In this document: positions 9,282 through 18,977 of the stretch, piece after piece
Layout: every line of letters starts with the position of its first letter
Numbering within the stretch: position 1 is the first letter of the stretch
Assembly: GCF_900113375.1 (NCBI RefSeq)
Contig: NZ_FOPC01000010.1
Coordinates: forward strand, 1-64,000
Source: Algoriphagus hitonicola
GTDB lineage: Bacteria > Bacteroidota > Bacteroidia > Cytophagales > Cyclobacteriaceae
Length of the DNA: 64,000 nucleotides
Reading direction: 5' to 3'
Position numbers and translations under genes: made by a program
Notes under the pieces: generated by a model
Told to the model about the DNA's origin: nothing
What the model saw: the letters and a program-made list of their open reading frames with translations, nothing else
Database searches by the model: none

Positions 9282-11738
9282 ATGAAAAAATATATACTGT
9301 TTATTTGGTCAATCCTCATCGCCCAGAGTGTTTTTGCCCAAACAGGCACCATCAAAGGTAGTGTCACCAACCAAGCGGGGGCACCTTTGGAATTTGTGAA
9401 TGTCAGCTTGATCGGAACCGGAAAAGGTGCGATTACTGACATGGAAGGCAAATTTTCGATCACAAATGTCCCTAGCGGAGAAGGAACCATCAGTGTTTCA
9501 TCCATTGGATTTTCCAAGGAAAGCCAAAATTATACTTTGGCAGCGGGTCAGACACTGGAGCTCAACTTTACCCTGACTGAATCGCTTCAAGCTCTGCAAA
9601 CCGTAGAAATCACCGGAAGACGAGAAGTAGGATACGACAATAAAAAAACCTTTTCGGCGACCAAAACTGCCTCTCTGATCAAGGATGTTCCCTCATCGAT
9701 CAATTTTGTCACCAAAGAGCTCATGCTGGATCAGGTAGCTTTCACGGTAAACGATGTGGTCAAAAACGTGGCGGGAGTAAATCAGTACAGTTTTTATAAT
9801 GACATTACCATTCGGGGATTTCGGGTTTCGGGACAAAGAAATTTTGGAACTTTACTTAATGGTATGCGGACTTTCACCAGTTTTTGGAAGCCCCAACTCA
9901 TTCCTCATATTGAGCGAGTTGAGGTAATCAAAGGACCAGCATCGGCCCTTTTTGGAAATGCCTCTCCGGGAGGAGCCATCAATCGGGTCACCAAAAAACC
10001 TTTGGCCGAATCCAGAAAGTCCATCACCACGACTGTGGGTAGCTTCAATACCCTTCGGACTCTAGGCGATTTTACCGGCGCCATGACAGAAGACCAAAAA
10101 TTACTTTACCGTTTGAATATTGGATTTGAGAACACAGACGGATTCCGGGATTTGCAATTCAGCAGAAATCTGGTTCTCGCGCCATCTTTTGCCTTTTTAC
10201 CAACAGAAAATACCAGCCTAAACTTTGATATCGTCTATCAGGATTCAAAGGGGAGACTGGATCGTGGGCAGGCAGCTTTTGGGAATCGGGATTTGTTCAC
10301 CACTCCGATCACCACGTCCTTGAGTGCATCAAATGATTACCTTAATGAAAATACGCTCAACGCAACAGTTTCTCTGCGTCACAATTTCTCAGATCGAATC
10401 AGTTTCAATAGTTCCTATCAGCTTTCCAGCTACACTGAAGATCTCTTAGAGCACCGTACTTCCAATCAGTTTGCGGCTTTGGGCGATGGAAGTATCGATG
10501 ATACCAAAGTGGCCATGCGGGTATTTATCCGCAAAAGATCCTGGAATAACAATGCAATCAACAATTACCTGAATGCGGATTTTGATCTGGGGAGTGTCAA
10601 AAACACACTCTTGGTAGGGCATGATTACTTTAGACAAGAGCAGCTTCCCGGTGGGTCACAATTAGAAGCCAGAAGCTATTTGCTTCAAAATGGAGGAACC
10701 ATTAATTTCTTCAATCCTGCAAATGCCAACAATTACGTCTTGGACGCTCAAGGAAATCCGGCGACAAACGTAGCTCATTTTGACCTGACCTCCCCTACTG
10801 CAAATGGCATCCGAGATATGAGTAAGTACATTTACACTACCCGAACCTTTAATCAATTCCTCCAGCAGTCTCATGGGGTTTATATCCAAAACCAGTCTGA
10901 AATCGGTGCCTTGAAAGTTTTGCTTGGATTGAGACAGGAGTATTTTACCGATTACCTCAATTACAACAGCCCCGGAGAAGTGGTGGTAGACCAGAAAGCC
11001 CTTTTGCCTCGAGTAGGTTTGGTGTATACACTTAACCCATCTATCAATCTATACGGAACTTGGGTTCAGGGATATCAACCGCAGAATGCCGCTGCCGTGT
11101 TCAATCCTGAAGCGGGAGGGCCATTTGACCCCTTGACCAGTGAAATGATTGAAATAGGTGCCAAATCTGAATGGTTCAATAAAAGAGTCAGTGGAACGCT
11201 TTCTTTCTATCAAATTGTAGAGCGAGGTGGTTTGTACAATGCTAATGATCAGGCAAATCCAGAGCGATTGGTGCAGCTCGGCGAGGAGCAATCCCGTGGA
11301 GTGGAACTGAATGTAACGGGTAATATTCTCCCTAACTGGTCCTTGGTGGCAGGATATGCTTTTAACGATGCTAAAATCACCGAAGCGGACAATGAGTCTG
11401 TGATCGGAAGACAAAAACCGAACGCTCCAAGAAACACCGCTAACTTCTGGTCAAAATACATTTTCGAAAATGGCTCGTTGAATGGATTGGGAGTAGGTTT
11501 GGGTTATAACTATGTATCAGACCGATTTGGCTCCATCGTTTCAGGAGATCAACCGGATATCTTCCCCTCCTACGGGATTGTAGATGCGGCCTTGTATTAC
11601 AAGTTGGACAAAGTACAGTTTCAAGTCAATGTCAATAATCTCTTCAATGACATCTACTGGGTTGGTGGATATGATGTAATCAGAGCATTTCCAGGTAGTC
11701 CCCGAAGCATTATGACTACCGTTTCCTATACCTTCTAA
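9282..11738 (+). CDS. TonB-dependent ferric-siderophore receptor
   Basis: An 818-residue receptor with a signal peptide (ends SVFAQ), a carboxypeptidase-D-like N-terminal domain (about residues 22-105), a plug (about 120-235, with IRGFRVSGQR and VEVIKGPASALFGNASPGG) and a barrel ending in Phe. The plug wording and the late barrel stretch GIVDAALYYKL are typical of the FhuA/FoxA-like group that imports ferric hydroxamate siderophores. A PepSY membrane protein follows 15 bases after the stop codon, which supports an iron role, since such reductases release iron from the imported chelate. Transcription probably starts at the promoter ending at 9250. Confidence 0.88.
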   Translation: MKKYILFIWSILIAQSVFAQTGTIKGSVTNQAGAPLEFVNVSLIGTGKGAITDMEGKFSITNVPSGEGTISVSSIGFSKESQNYTLAAGQTLELNFTLTESLQALQTVEITGRREVGYDNKKTFSATKTASLIKDVPSSINFVTKELMLDQVAFTVNDVVKNVAGVNQYSFYNDITIRGFRVSGQRNFGTLLNGMRTFTSFWKPQLIPHIERVEVIKGPASALFGNASPGGAINRVTKKPLAESRKSITTTVGSFNTLRTLGDFTGAMTEDQKLLYRLNIGFENTDGFRDLQFSRNLVLAPSFAFLPTENTSLNFDIVYQDSKGRLDRGQAAFGNRDLFTTPITTSLSASNDYLNENTLNATVSLRHNFSDRISFNSSYQLSSYTEDLLEHRTSNQFAALGDGSIDDTKVAMRVFIRKRSWNNNAINNYLNADFDLGSVKNTLLVGHDYFRQEQLPGGSQLEARSYLLQNGGTINFFNPANANNYVLDAQGNPATNVAHFDLTSPTANGIRDMSKYIYTTRTFNQFLQQSHGVYIQNQSEIGALKVLLGLRQEYFTDYLNYNSPGEVVVDQKALLPRVGLVYTLNPSINLYGTWVQGYQPQNAAAVFNPEAGGPFDPLTSEMIEIGAKSEWFNKRVSGTLSFYQIVERGGLYNANDQANPERLVQLGEEQSRGVELNVTGNILPNWSLVAGYAFNDAKITEADNESVIGRQKPNAPRNTANFWSKYIFENGSLNGLGVGLGYNYVSDRFGSIVSGDQPDIFPSYGIVDAALYYKLDKVQFQVNVNNLFNDIYWVGGYDVIRAFPGSPRSIMTTVSYTF

Positions 11739-11753
11739 ACCAAAGCAAAATCA

Positions 11754-13049
11754 GTGAAGCTGAATAAACGAGTTTTATTTCAGATCCATAGCTGGATAGG
11801 TATCAAGTTAAGCATACTATTTTTTATAGTATGCTTTTCTGGTACTCTGGCCACGCTCAGCAATGAGATGGATTGGTTATTTTACCCGGGTTTGCGTGCA
11901 AGTGGGCAGGAAGAACGGGCCTCTTACAACGAGATTGTTTCTGCAGTCGAGCAGGCTTTTCCCGATGGAATTTTGAGCTATTGGATTATGCCTGAGGAGC
12001 CTTACCTCAATGACATCGCCTATGTCCAAGTCGGTGATCAGCGACACTACGTTTTTGTGGATCCCTATCTGGCCAAAGTCACCGGAAGTACCACCGTCAC
12101 GTTCCAGCGCTTTTTCAGGGATTTTCATTATTACCTTTTTATGCCCTTTTACCAGATTGGTTATTTCATCGTCTTGGTATTTGCTTTTTTCCTTCTGATT
12201 TCCATGGTAACCGCATTGGTTTTTTATAAAAAATGGTGGAAAAAATTCAGGGAACTCAAAACCGGAAAAGGCCCATTGGTTTTCTTCCGGAGCTTGCATC
12301 GGGTGGTGGGCCTCTGGTCCATTCCTTTTGCAATTGTCTTTTCGGTTACAGGTATTTGGTATTTCACTGAGCGAACCAATTTGGGTTCTGTTTCCGAGAT
12401 CTCCAACCCCAAACCACCAAAGCTAGAAGATCGAAACGATCAGGTTTCCGATCAAAAATCACTGTCCTACCAGTGGGATTATGACAAAGCCGCTGCAATG
12501 GCTTTAAAAGAAATCCCGAATTTGAAAATCGGGGGAATTGTTCCTAGCAATACCACTATCAATGGGATTTATATTAGAGGAAAAAGCGATGTTGCTTTGG
12601 TCCGAAAGCGATCAAACCGAGTCTTTGTAGATCCGATTACCAATGAAGTGGCGCAAGTGCAAAAAGCAGAAGAAATCCCAACCGTGATGTATCTCAATGA
12701 CATCGCAGATCCGATACACTTTGGAAACTGGGGCGGGTTAATTACCAAAGTCATCTGGTTCTTGGCGGGATTATCCCTTTCGGGATTGGTTTTGACTGGC
12801 ATTTGGATTGCCCTTAAGCGGCAAATGAAAAAAGTCATCAAAGAAGGTGAAGTGGTGTTGGGTTTTTGGAAGTATATCAACTGGGGAATTGCGCTCATGG
12901 TCGTTGGATTTATGTATTCCTTTATGCTGATGCGATATTCCCTTTCTTGGCCTTCCCTTACCATAATAAGCCTGACTTTGGGACTGATCGCTTGGCTGAC
13001 TTGGTATGTTTTTGAGTATCGCTTGAAAAAATCGGTAATAAAAAACTAG
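11754..13049 (+). CDS. PepSY-domain membrane protein, siderophore reductase-like
   Basis: A 431-residue inner-membrane protein starting at GTG 11754, 15 bases after the receptor gene. An N-terminal helix (about 15-35), two helices around 130-210, and helices near 340-362 and 385-425 flank two periplasmic PepSY-like loops. Conserved His are visible in IHSW, DFHYY, SLHRVVGLW and DPIHFGNWGG, as expected for haem-b-binding FoxB/PiuB-like proteins. These reduce ferric siderophores in the periplasm. Pairing with the receptor indicates one iron-uptake transcript. Reductase activity is inferred from family and context. The transcript ends at a strong hairpin around 13100. Confidence 0.85.
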   Translation: MKLNKRVLFQIHSWIGIKLSILFFIVCFSGTLATLSNEMDWLFYPGLRASGQEERASYNEIVSAVEQAFPDGILSYWIMPEEPYLNDIAYVQVGDQRHYVFVDPYLAKVTGSTTVTFQRFFRDFHYYLFMPFYQIGYFIVLVFAFFLLISMVTALVFYKKWWKKFRELKTGKGPLVFFRSLHRVVGLWSIPFAIVFSVTGIWYFTERTNLGSVSEISNPKPPKLEDRNDQVSDQKSLSYQWDYDKAAAMALKEIPNLKIGGIVPSNTTINGIYIRGKSDVALVRKRSNRVFVDPITNEVAQVQKAEEIPTVMYLNDIADPIHFGNWGGLITKVIWFLAGLSLSGLVLTGIWIALKRQMKKVIKEGEVVLGFWKYINWGIALMVVGFMYSFMLMRYSLSWPSLTIISLTLGLIAWLTWYVFEYRLKKSVIKN

Positions 13050-13077
13050 ACTCTCCAATCCATCAGGCAAAAGACAA

Positions 13078-13116
13078 TTAAAGATCACCCCAAATCCGAA
13101 GATTTGGGGTGTCTTT
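13078..13116. terminator. Bidirectional terminator between PepSY gene and nosY
   Basis: A perfect 11-bp stem (CACCCCAAATC, 13086-13096, with 13101-13111) has a CGAA tetraloop and A/T-rich flanks on both sides. It lies between two convergent genes and can serve both strands. Confidence 0.8.
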
Positions 13117-13129
13117 AACCTATCTAACC

Positions 13130-13897
13130 CTAAAAATCACGTTTTTTAAATTTCATCATTGCCAGCATAGCCGGAAGCAAAACCCAAAGCAGCAACATTC
13201 CCCCAGCTAGTGTGACTCCCATAAATTCCGAGAAAAATTCCTGGAAAAATGCTCCCGTATAGCCCATCAAGGCCGAAATATCCAATTGCATCAGCATCAG
13301 CACTCTTCCCAAATCCACCGGATTGAGCATCATCAGTGCAAGCGTAGCTTTTTCCAAAGGATAATCAGCGAAGCTATAAATGATATACAGCACTAATCCA
13401 TCGTACACCAGTGAGAAATAAATCCACAGCGAAAGGCTTATACCGATCGCTTTGGCCTTATCCCGAGTGTACACACTAGCCAGAAATGCAAAGCCCGCAA
13501 ACACAGCACTCAACACCACTCCGACCACCAGCAAAGTAATCAAACTCGAGTCTGCTCCCCATAAGACCATGGGTAGTCCAAATCCAACAATCAGCGCCAA
13601 ACTCAGCATCAAAATCACCGCTAAGAGTTGGCTCAGGAATACATGAATACGCTTGACTGGCTGCGCAAGCATCAACTCGATAAATTCCAGATTATTGAAA
13701 AAGTGGGTTGTCGCAAATACCGCTGCGATGAGCGGAACGATCATAATCATAATATTCATCAAACTCAGGGAAACTTTGCCCAAATCATCCGAAACCTGAT
13801 AAATGGATATGGCAACCAAAACCATAAAGAGGGTGTACAGCAGTGCAAATCGAGACTTCACGATATCGTACAGCGCATATTTCAGTAACTTAAACAT
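13130..13897 (-). CDS. nosY: NosY, ABC-type permease for NosZ copper-site maturation
   Basis: A 255-residue ABC-2 type membrane protein with six predicted transmembrane segments (about 20-40, 50-70, 95-125, 130-155, 165-185, 225-250). It overlaps the ATPase gene by eight bases and is the last gene of the nos cluster. In the NosDFY complex, NosF and NosY form an ABC module that drives the periplasmic NosD protein during assembly of the CuZ site of nitrous oxide reductase. Assignment rests on family plus the fixed gene order nosD-nosF-nosY. Confidence 0.88.
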   Translation of the reverse strand: MFKLLKYALYDIVKSRFALLYTLFMVLVAISIYQVSDDLGKVSLSLMNIMIMIVPLIAAVFATTHFFNNLEFIELMLAQPVKRIHVFLSQLLAVILMLSLALIVGFGLPMVLWGADSSLITLLVVGVVLSAVFAGFAFLASVYTRDKAKAIGISLSLWIYFSLVYDGLVLYIIYSFADYPLEKATLALMMLNPVDLGRVLMLMQLDISALMGYTGAFFQEFFSEFMGVTLAGGMLLLWVLLPAMLAMMKFKKRDF

Positions 13898-14633
13898 GAC
13901 TCATGGATTTTTTAGCGGTGTTTTTTTTTAAAGTCCACTGCATAAGCCTAGCAATGGCGGGTGAGAAGCGATCCTCATCGGTGATTTCTTTGAGGCTTTC
14001 GATGGTATCGGCAAAGAACACCTCTCCCTCAAATAGATAAATCGCCCGGTTGGTCAGTTCTTCCAAATCACTCAAAATGTGCGAAGTGATCAGGATCAAT
14101 TTGCCTTCCTCCCGCTCCTTTTTGATTTTCTTTTTGAGGATTTCCACTGCAATCGGATCCAATCCTGCAGTAGGCTCGTCCAAAATCAAAATATCCGGAT
14201 TGAATAGAAAAGCCAGCGCTGCAGAAACTTTCTGTCGCGTGCCTCCTGAAAGCGTTCCCAGAGCCTTATCTTTCATTCCCTCCAATTCAAATTGCTCCAC
14301 CAGTTCGGTATCATAGACTTTGATCTCAGGACGCATATCCTTCATCATGGAAAAGAGCTGTCCAATTTTCATATTGGCGGGATAGCGCCCAATTTGAGGC
14401 ATGTATCCGATCAAACTCCGATACTGATGATTACCTTTGACAGAGACACCCTTGACTAGAATTTCACCTTGATCGGGAATCACCATTCCCAGAACCGTCT
14501 TGATCAAGGTAGTTTTTCCGCTCCCGTTTGGCCCCATGATGGCATAACTGTTTCCCAATTCAAATTCCAAAGAAAAGTCCTTGAGTACTTCCAACTTCCC
14601 AAACTTCTTCGATATATGTTTAACTGAAATCAT
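13890..14633 (-). CDS. nosF: NosF, ABC-type ATPase for NosZ maturation
   Basis: A 247-residue cytoplasmic ATPase. Walker A is GPNGSGKTT, the ABC signature is LSGGTRQKV, Walker B is ILILDEP, and the switch His is in LITSHIL. It overlaps nosD by 14 bases at its start and nosY by eight at its end, which indicates translational coupling. Known NosF proteins power the NosDFY complex needed for the CuZ cluster of N2O reductase. Confidence 0.9.
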   Translation of the reverse strand: MISVKHISKKFGKLEVLKDFSLEFELGNSYAIMGPNGSGKTTLIKTVLGMVIPDQGEILVKGVSVKGNHQYRSLIGYMPQIGRYPANMKIGQLFSMMKDMRPEIKVYDTELVEQFELEGMKDKALGTLSGGTRQKVSAALAFLFNPDILILDEPTAGLDPIAVEILKKKIKKEREEGKLILITSHILSDLEELTNRAIYLFEGEVFFADTIESLKEITDEDRFSPAIARLMQWTLKKNTAKKSMSHV

Positions 14634-15858
14634 AAGGCTTCATTTTAGGTGATTCATCCATCATGTCTTCGGGAGTCAAAGTCGGGAGGATTTTCTCCAT
14701 TTTATCCAGTAGATTGACCATAAAACTCCTCCACAAAATGACTGATGCGGGGATTTTCTCCACGATGACTGAGTATAAATTGATCGGGCGAAAGGGCACA
14801 TCGCCGATGCTGTCCCGATCCAAGTCATATCCCTCGTATTTGTCCCAATAATTCTCGGTCAGTGTATTGAGGACGAGGGATCCATTGGTACTGATATCGA
14901 AAGTATTATTGGTAAAATTATTAGCTTGAAAGAGGTTTTGATCGCAGGATGCCATGAGTTTGAGTGCCCAACCATTTTCATTGAAGGTATTCTCTTCAAA
15001 ATCAATCCGGCTACTTCCTTCCATGTAGATGCCGATGGTGTTTTTGAGGAAAATATTGCCAATTACCTTACTATCCGAAATATCCTTGAGTAGTATACCG
15101 TAGGCACTCGCTCCCCAGTTTTCTTCAAAACGGTTTTCCTGCATCAGGACATTTTTAGTGTACATGACCGCCACTCCAGCTCCATTTTGACGAAAGGTAT
15201 TGCGGATGTAGCTATTGTCGTGCGCAAACATAAAGTGTAATCCGTAGCGCATATTTCGCTCGATCAGGTTTTCCTTGGCTTGAGTATCCGTCACAAATTC
15301 CAGGTAAATCCCATCCCGGTGTCCGGAAACTTGATTATTGGCGATGACCGAATGGGAACATTTCCAAAGATGAATGCCATTTCCCACTTCAAATTCCCGC
15401 TCGGAAGTGGCATTGATTTTATTGTCGAGAATGGAAAGTCGCTTTGAATTAGAAAAGTGAAGCCCAAAGAAAGTCTCTTCGAGAATATTATTTCTAATGA
15501 TGCAATCCTCCGAATCGAAGAATTTGATCCCTGCCGAATCATCCATATTGGATTTACCGGTATTGATGATTTTGAGTCCTTCGATTAGAATGTTTTTCCC
15601 AGCAACTAAAATCACGTTTCCTTTCCCTTGCCCGTCAAGGACCGGATAATTTTCTCCGATAAGGGAAATGGACTTGCGGATGATGATTCCTGATTCGGGA
15701 TAATTTCCACTTTCCAAAATTACAGTATCGCCAGAAACGGCTCGATCCACCGCCTTTTGAATAGATTCACCTGCTTTAATCCGAATTTGACCTGCGTTCA
15801 AAACCAGTGAAGAACAGCAGAATAAAAGGAATAAAGTGAGTTTTGTTAAGTTTTTCAT
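14620..15858 (-). CDS. nosD: NosD, periplasmic copper-site maturation protein
   Basis: The ATG at 15858 gives a signal peptide (MKNLTKLTLFLLFCCSSLVL...NAG). An in-frame TTG right after the nosL stop (15879) is less likely. The mature protein is a right-handed parallel beta helix built from NosD/CASH repeats, visible as recurring NxI, NxF and NxLIERN turns between about residues 95 and 345. A C-terminal amphipathic tail (about 350-412) would contact the NosFY membrane part. NosD hands copper, received from NosL, to apo-NosZ. The frame runs 14 bases into nosF. Confidence 0.88.
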   Translation of the reverse strand: MKNLTKLTLFLLFCCSSLVLNAGQIRIKAGESIQKAVDRAVSGDTVILESGNYPESGIIIRKSISLIGENYPVLDGQGKGNVILVAGKNILIEGLKIINTGKSNMDDSAGIKFFDSEDCIIRNNILEETFFGLHFSNSKRLSILDNKINATSEREFEVGNGIHLWKCSHSVIANNQVSGHRDGIYLEFVTDTQAKENLIERNMRYGLHFMFAHDNSYIRNTFRQNGAGVAVMYTKNVLMQENRFEENWGASAYGILLKDISDSKVIGNIFLKNTIGIYMEGSSRIDFEENTFNENGWALKLMASCDQNLFQANNFTNNTFDISTNGSLVLNTLTENYWDKYEGYDLDRDSIGDVPFRPINLYSVIVEKIPASVILWRSFMVNLLDKMEKILPTLTPEDMMDESPKMKPYDFS

Positions 15859-15879
15859 AATTTCTTGAATCCAGTTCAA

Positions 15880-16314
15880 CTATTTGAATTGGGTGACCAA
15901 TTCTCCCCAAGCGAGATAAACTCCTCCCTTTTCCATTTTATGATTTTCAAGTAGATCAAAGTCAGGAAAAGCCACCACTTGACTTGCCATGGGCGTTTTG
16001 AATTCATCTGACTTGAGGTAAAAGGCATAATTGGCATCCAACAAAGTCCCGGGATTGAGGTAATCAGTCACCAAAATATGCTTGAAACTTTGCTTCTGAC
16101 CTTCCTCGGAATGTAGGTAATCCACCATGCAATTGAGGTCATCGAAAATGTAAATTTTGCCTTTTTCGGTAACGAGTTCAGCTCCGAATTTGGGGTCCAT
16201 CAATTTCATCTTACAGTGATGACAGGCGTCTTCACCGTAATTAATCGACCTAGGATCTGCTGAGCAAGATGCCAGTAAGGCAACAAAGCTGATGAGTGAA
16301 AGGATTCGTTTCAT
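15880..16314 (-). CDS. nosL: NosL, copper-chaperone lipoprotein
   Basis: A 144-residue lipoprotein: the signal ends in a lipobox (LLASC, C17) and the mature domain carries ACHHCKMKLMD, the Cys/Met-rich motif with which NosL proteins bind Cu(I). NosL delivers copper to the NosDFY complex for NosZ maturation. It starts 40 bases after the accessory membrane-protein gene and its stop directly abuts the nosD region, so all are in one transcript. Confidence 0.9.
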   Translation of the reverse strand: MKRILSLISFVALLASCSADPRSINYGEDACHHCKMKLMDPKFGAELVTEKGKIYIFDDLNCMVDYLHSEEGQKQSFKHILVTDYLNPGTLLDANYAFYLKSDEFKTPMASQVVAFPDFDLLENHKMEKGGVYLAWGELVTQFK

Positions 16315-16354
16315 GATTTCTATGGTTAAAGGGTTAAGGGTGGAATTAGGCGAC

Positions 16355-16933
16355 TTATTGATTTTTATTTTTCAACCTATCTCGAATGATGGCGACGAAG
16401 AGCAAAGCCACTCCTCCCATCAAAATCCAACTGCCGGTATCGGGGCCAGAATAAGCCAGAAAATTGAGAAGCTCTTTGTACCCGATCAAAGGCGGTTGAT
16501 AGGTCATATCAGGTACTTTGATGGCAGCTTTAGGGTCCAGATTATGCCCATAATCATAGCCCCAGAGGTACATATCGACGAGGATTGCCAAGCCAAATAA
16601 AGTCATCAATGTCAAAAACCCATAAAGGGACCACCGCTTCCCAACCCATGCGGCCACCACTCCGAGAGCAATGAGAACACCGATGATGTATTTGAGATAA
16701 ATGAATTCAGGAAACATCTCTTCCCCGATATGTTTCATGCCGATATAGTGGTTGACTCCATTGATGGTATCTACATTCCCGCTGAGATGGTCAATCCAGA
16801 TTTTCATATTGAGTCCCTCAGGATACTGTGGAGCCCAAAGGCTGATTTGCCAAAGTGGAGTAAAATAGGCTGGAATGATCGCCAAAGCCGCAATCAAAAT
16901 CAAAAGCCGGTTGGAGTTGGATAACGTTTTCAT
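16355..16933 (-). CDS. nos-cluster membrane protein, function unknown
   Basis: A 192-residue protein with about four hydrophobic segments (near 8-30, 78-98, 103-125, 165-182) and a conserved-looking NGVNHYIGMKHI stretch between helices 1 and 2. It lies between nosZ and nosL, on the same strand with short gaps, a position where clade II nos clusters often carry small membrane proteins. The motif resembles a loop on the periplasmic side that could bind metal through His/Met. A role in electron or copper delivery to NosZ is a context inference only. I know no established gene name. Confidence 0.7.
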   Translation of the reverse strand: MKTLSNSNRLLILIAALAIIPAYFTPLWQISLWAPQYPEGLNMKIWIDHLSGNVDTINGVNHYIGMKHIGEEMFPEFIYLKYIIGVLIALGVVAAWVGKRWSLYGFLTLMTLFGLAILVDMYLWGYDYGHNLDPKAAIKVPDMTYQPPLIGYKELLNFLAYSGPDTGSWILMGGVALLFVAIIRDRLKNKNQ

Positions 16934-16992
16934 AGTGAAGGAAGGAAAACCGCCAGCCTTTTTTGAATGGCGATTTTCCTCTTTAAATGAAT

Positions 16993-18951
16993 TTATTCAG
17001 CTTCTCCTGTGGAAAAGGTAAGCGGCACATTGGCACCTTTTGGAGATACCCGGAGGTAACCTTGCATCTCTTGGTGCAGGGCCGAACAGAAGTCGGTACA
17101 GTAGAATGGGAAAACCCCTACTCTATCCGGTACCCACTTCAGCGTGGAAGTTTCACCCGGCATGATCAGCAACTCGGCCGTATTGGCGCCTTTGATGGCA
17201 AATCCGTGAGGTACATCCCAGTCTTGCTCCAAGTTGGTAACGTGGAAATAAACTTCATCACCCACGTGTACTCCTTCAATATTATCCGGTCTAAAATTGG
17301 ATCGAATAGAAGTCATGTACACGTGAACCTCATTGCCATTTCGCTCGACTCGGGCATCATTGATTCCTTTAAGGGCATACGGGTTTTCATTTCCTTCGAT
17401 AGGATAGAATTTCACCTGTCGATCTTTGATCAAGCTTGCGGGAAATGCTTCTGCATAGTGAGGCTCTCCGATAGTCGGGAAGTCCAATAGCAACTGCATC
17501 TTGTCACCTGAGATATCATACAACTGTGCTGAGTGAGCCAATTCTGGTCCAGTGGGCAAATAGCGGTCTTTGGTGATTTTGTTGTAGGCCACCATGTATT
17601 TGCCATGAGGTTTGCCAGTAGGTCCACCGGGTATACTCAAGTGACCTACGGAGTAGTAAGTTGGTACTCGGTCCAATACTTCCAAAGTCTCGATATTCCA
17701 CTTGACGATTTCTGAGGATACAAACATGGAGGTATAGGCATTTCCTTTTCCGTCAAATTCAGTATGCAAAGGACCCAATCCAGGTTTTTCGACTTCTCCA
17801 TGAAGGACAGATTCGTATTTCAAAACAGGCATTCCATTGATGTCTCCCTCAAAATCTTCATTTTCAATTGCAGCCAGCATTTTAGTAAAGGAGAATACAG
17901 GAATGATCGCCGCCAATTTTCCGGAACCGATAATGTATTCACCCGTCGGATCAGTGTCCGTGCCGTGTGGAGACTTGGGACATGGAATGAAATAGACAAT
18001 GTCTTTGAGCACAGTAGGATCAAGTGTCAGTACTTCTTCGATGATTTCAGACTTTGCCGAGTGCGTCGCTTCATCCCATTTGTTGTGAGCATATTTTACT
18101 TTTCGGGTAGTTCCCTCACCTGCTTTGACGTATTCTTCAGCTTTTTTCCAGTTTACCGCCATGATAAAGTCCTTGTCCTTTTGCGAAGCGTTCACTTCCA
18201 AAAGTGTGTGGGCCATTTCGGTATTGTAAGTGGAAAAGAAGAACCAACCATGCGATTTGTTTTTTCCGGCTCTCGCCAAATCAAAATTGAACGGAGGTGC
18301 TTCGATTTGGAAGGCCAAGTCCATATCTCCATGCTCAGGGTCTACGCTGATAAAGGAAATATGTCCTTTGAAGTTTTCCTTGTAGGAGTCAATGGAAACG
18401 TCCTGATTATCACCAACTGGCACTGAAAAACGGGTACCAGCCACGACATACTCGGTATTTTGAGTAATGAAGGGTGAAGAGTGATTTCCTGCAGAGTTGG
18501 GGATCTCGATGATCTCCACGGTCTTGAAGGTGTTCAGGTCAACTCTAGCAATTCTCGGAGTATTATTGGCATTGCCAAAAGCCCATCGCGCATCATGCTC
18601 GGCATTGGTTGTGGAGATGGCTATGTGGTGCAAATCATCCCATGGAACAAAGCCATGAGAAGTATTGAGCATAGGTTTGGTTTCTTCGGAATATCCCCAT
18701 CCATTTTCCGGGTGAACAGAAAATACGGGGAGAATCTTTAAAACCCTTCCCGAAGGAAGACCGACTACGGACATCTGTCCATTGAAGCCGCCGGAGACGA
18801 TGTTGTAAAACTCATCGTGCTCACCCGGGGCCACATAGACCTTGGAGGCAGCATCTCCCGTAATGGCAGATTGTGCTCCTTTGGGTTTACATCCTGGTGC
18901 CAGTGCCACTGCGATCAAGCCAGCGGCAACCAGCCATGTGTGTTTGTTCAT
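16993..18951 (-). CDS. nosZ: Nitrous oxide reductase NosZ, clade II (Sec-type)
   Basis: A 652-residue enzyme that reduces N2O to N2 in the periplasm. The N terminus is a Sec signal with a lipobox (LAPGC) and no twin-arginine motif, as in clade II enzymes. The beta-propeller supplies the CuZ His ligands, visible in DDLHHIA, GNHSSPF, PHGTDTD, PLHTEFD and GKPHGKY. The C-terminal cupredoxin domain has the CuA set C618-x3-C622-x3-H626-xx-M629 in FYCTDFCSALHQEM. Length matches the family. The neighbours nosL, nosD, nosF and nosY, and the upstream cytochrome, are the expected copper-maturation and electron-supply partners. No nosR or nosX is seen, as is common in clade II. Confidence 0.97.
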   Translation of the reverse strand: MNKHTWLVAAGLIAVALAPGCKPKGAQSAITGDAASKVYVAPGEHDEFYNIVSGGFNGQMSVVGLPSGRVLKILPVFSVHPENGWGYSEETKPMLNTSHGFVPWDDLHHIAISTTNAEHDARWAFGNANNTPRIARVDLNTFKTVEIIEIPNSAGNHSSPFITQNTEYVVAGTRFSVPVGDNQDVSIDSYKENFKGHISFISVDPEHGDMDLAFQIEAPPFNFDLARAGKNKSHGWFFFSTYNTEMAHTLLEVNASQKDKDFIMAVNWKKAEEYVKAGEGTTRKVKYAHNKWDEATHSAKSEIIEEVLTLDPTVLKDIVYFIPCPKSPHGTDTDPTGEYIIGSGKLAAIIPVFSFTKMLAAIENEDFEGDINGMPVLKYESVLHGEVEKPGLGPLHTEFDGKGNAYTSMFVSSEIVKWNIETLEVLDRVPTYYSVGHLSIPGGPTGKPHGKYMVAYNKITKDRYLPTGPELAHSAQLYDISGDKMQLLLDFPTIGEPHYAEAFPASLIKDRQVKFYPIEGNENPYALKGINDARVERNGNEVHVYMTSIRSNFRPDNIEGVHVGDEVYFHVTNLEQDWDVPHGFAIKGANTAELLIMPGETSTLKWVPDRVGVFPFYCTDFCSALHQEMQGYLRVSPKGANVPLTFSTGEAE

Positions 18952-18977
18952 TTGATTATTTTTTTTGTCTGGGTTAT

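Noticed and set aside
13921..13932. Homopolymer run near the end of nosF as a possible frameshift
   Set aside because: The frame continues to a stop that overlaps nosY by eight bases, the usual coupling, so there is no sign of a broken gene.
17764..18426. 220-codon plus-strand frame inside nosZ
   Set aside because: It is antisense to conserved NosZ sequence; the codon pattern is that of a shadow frame.
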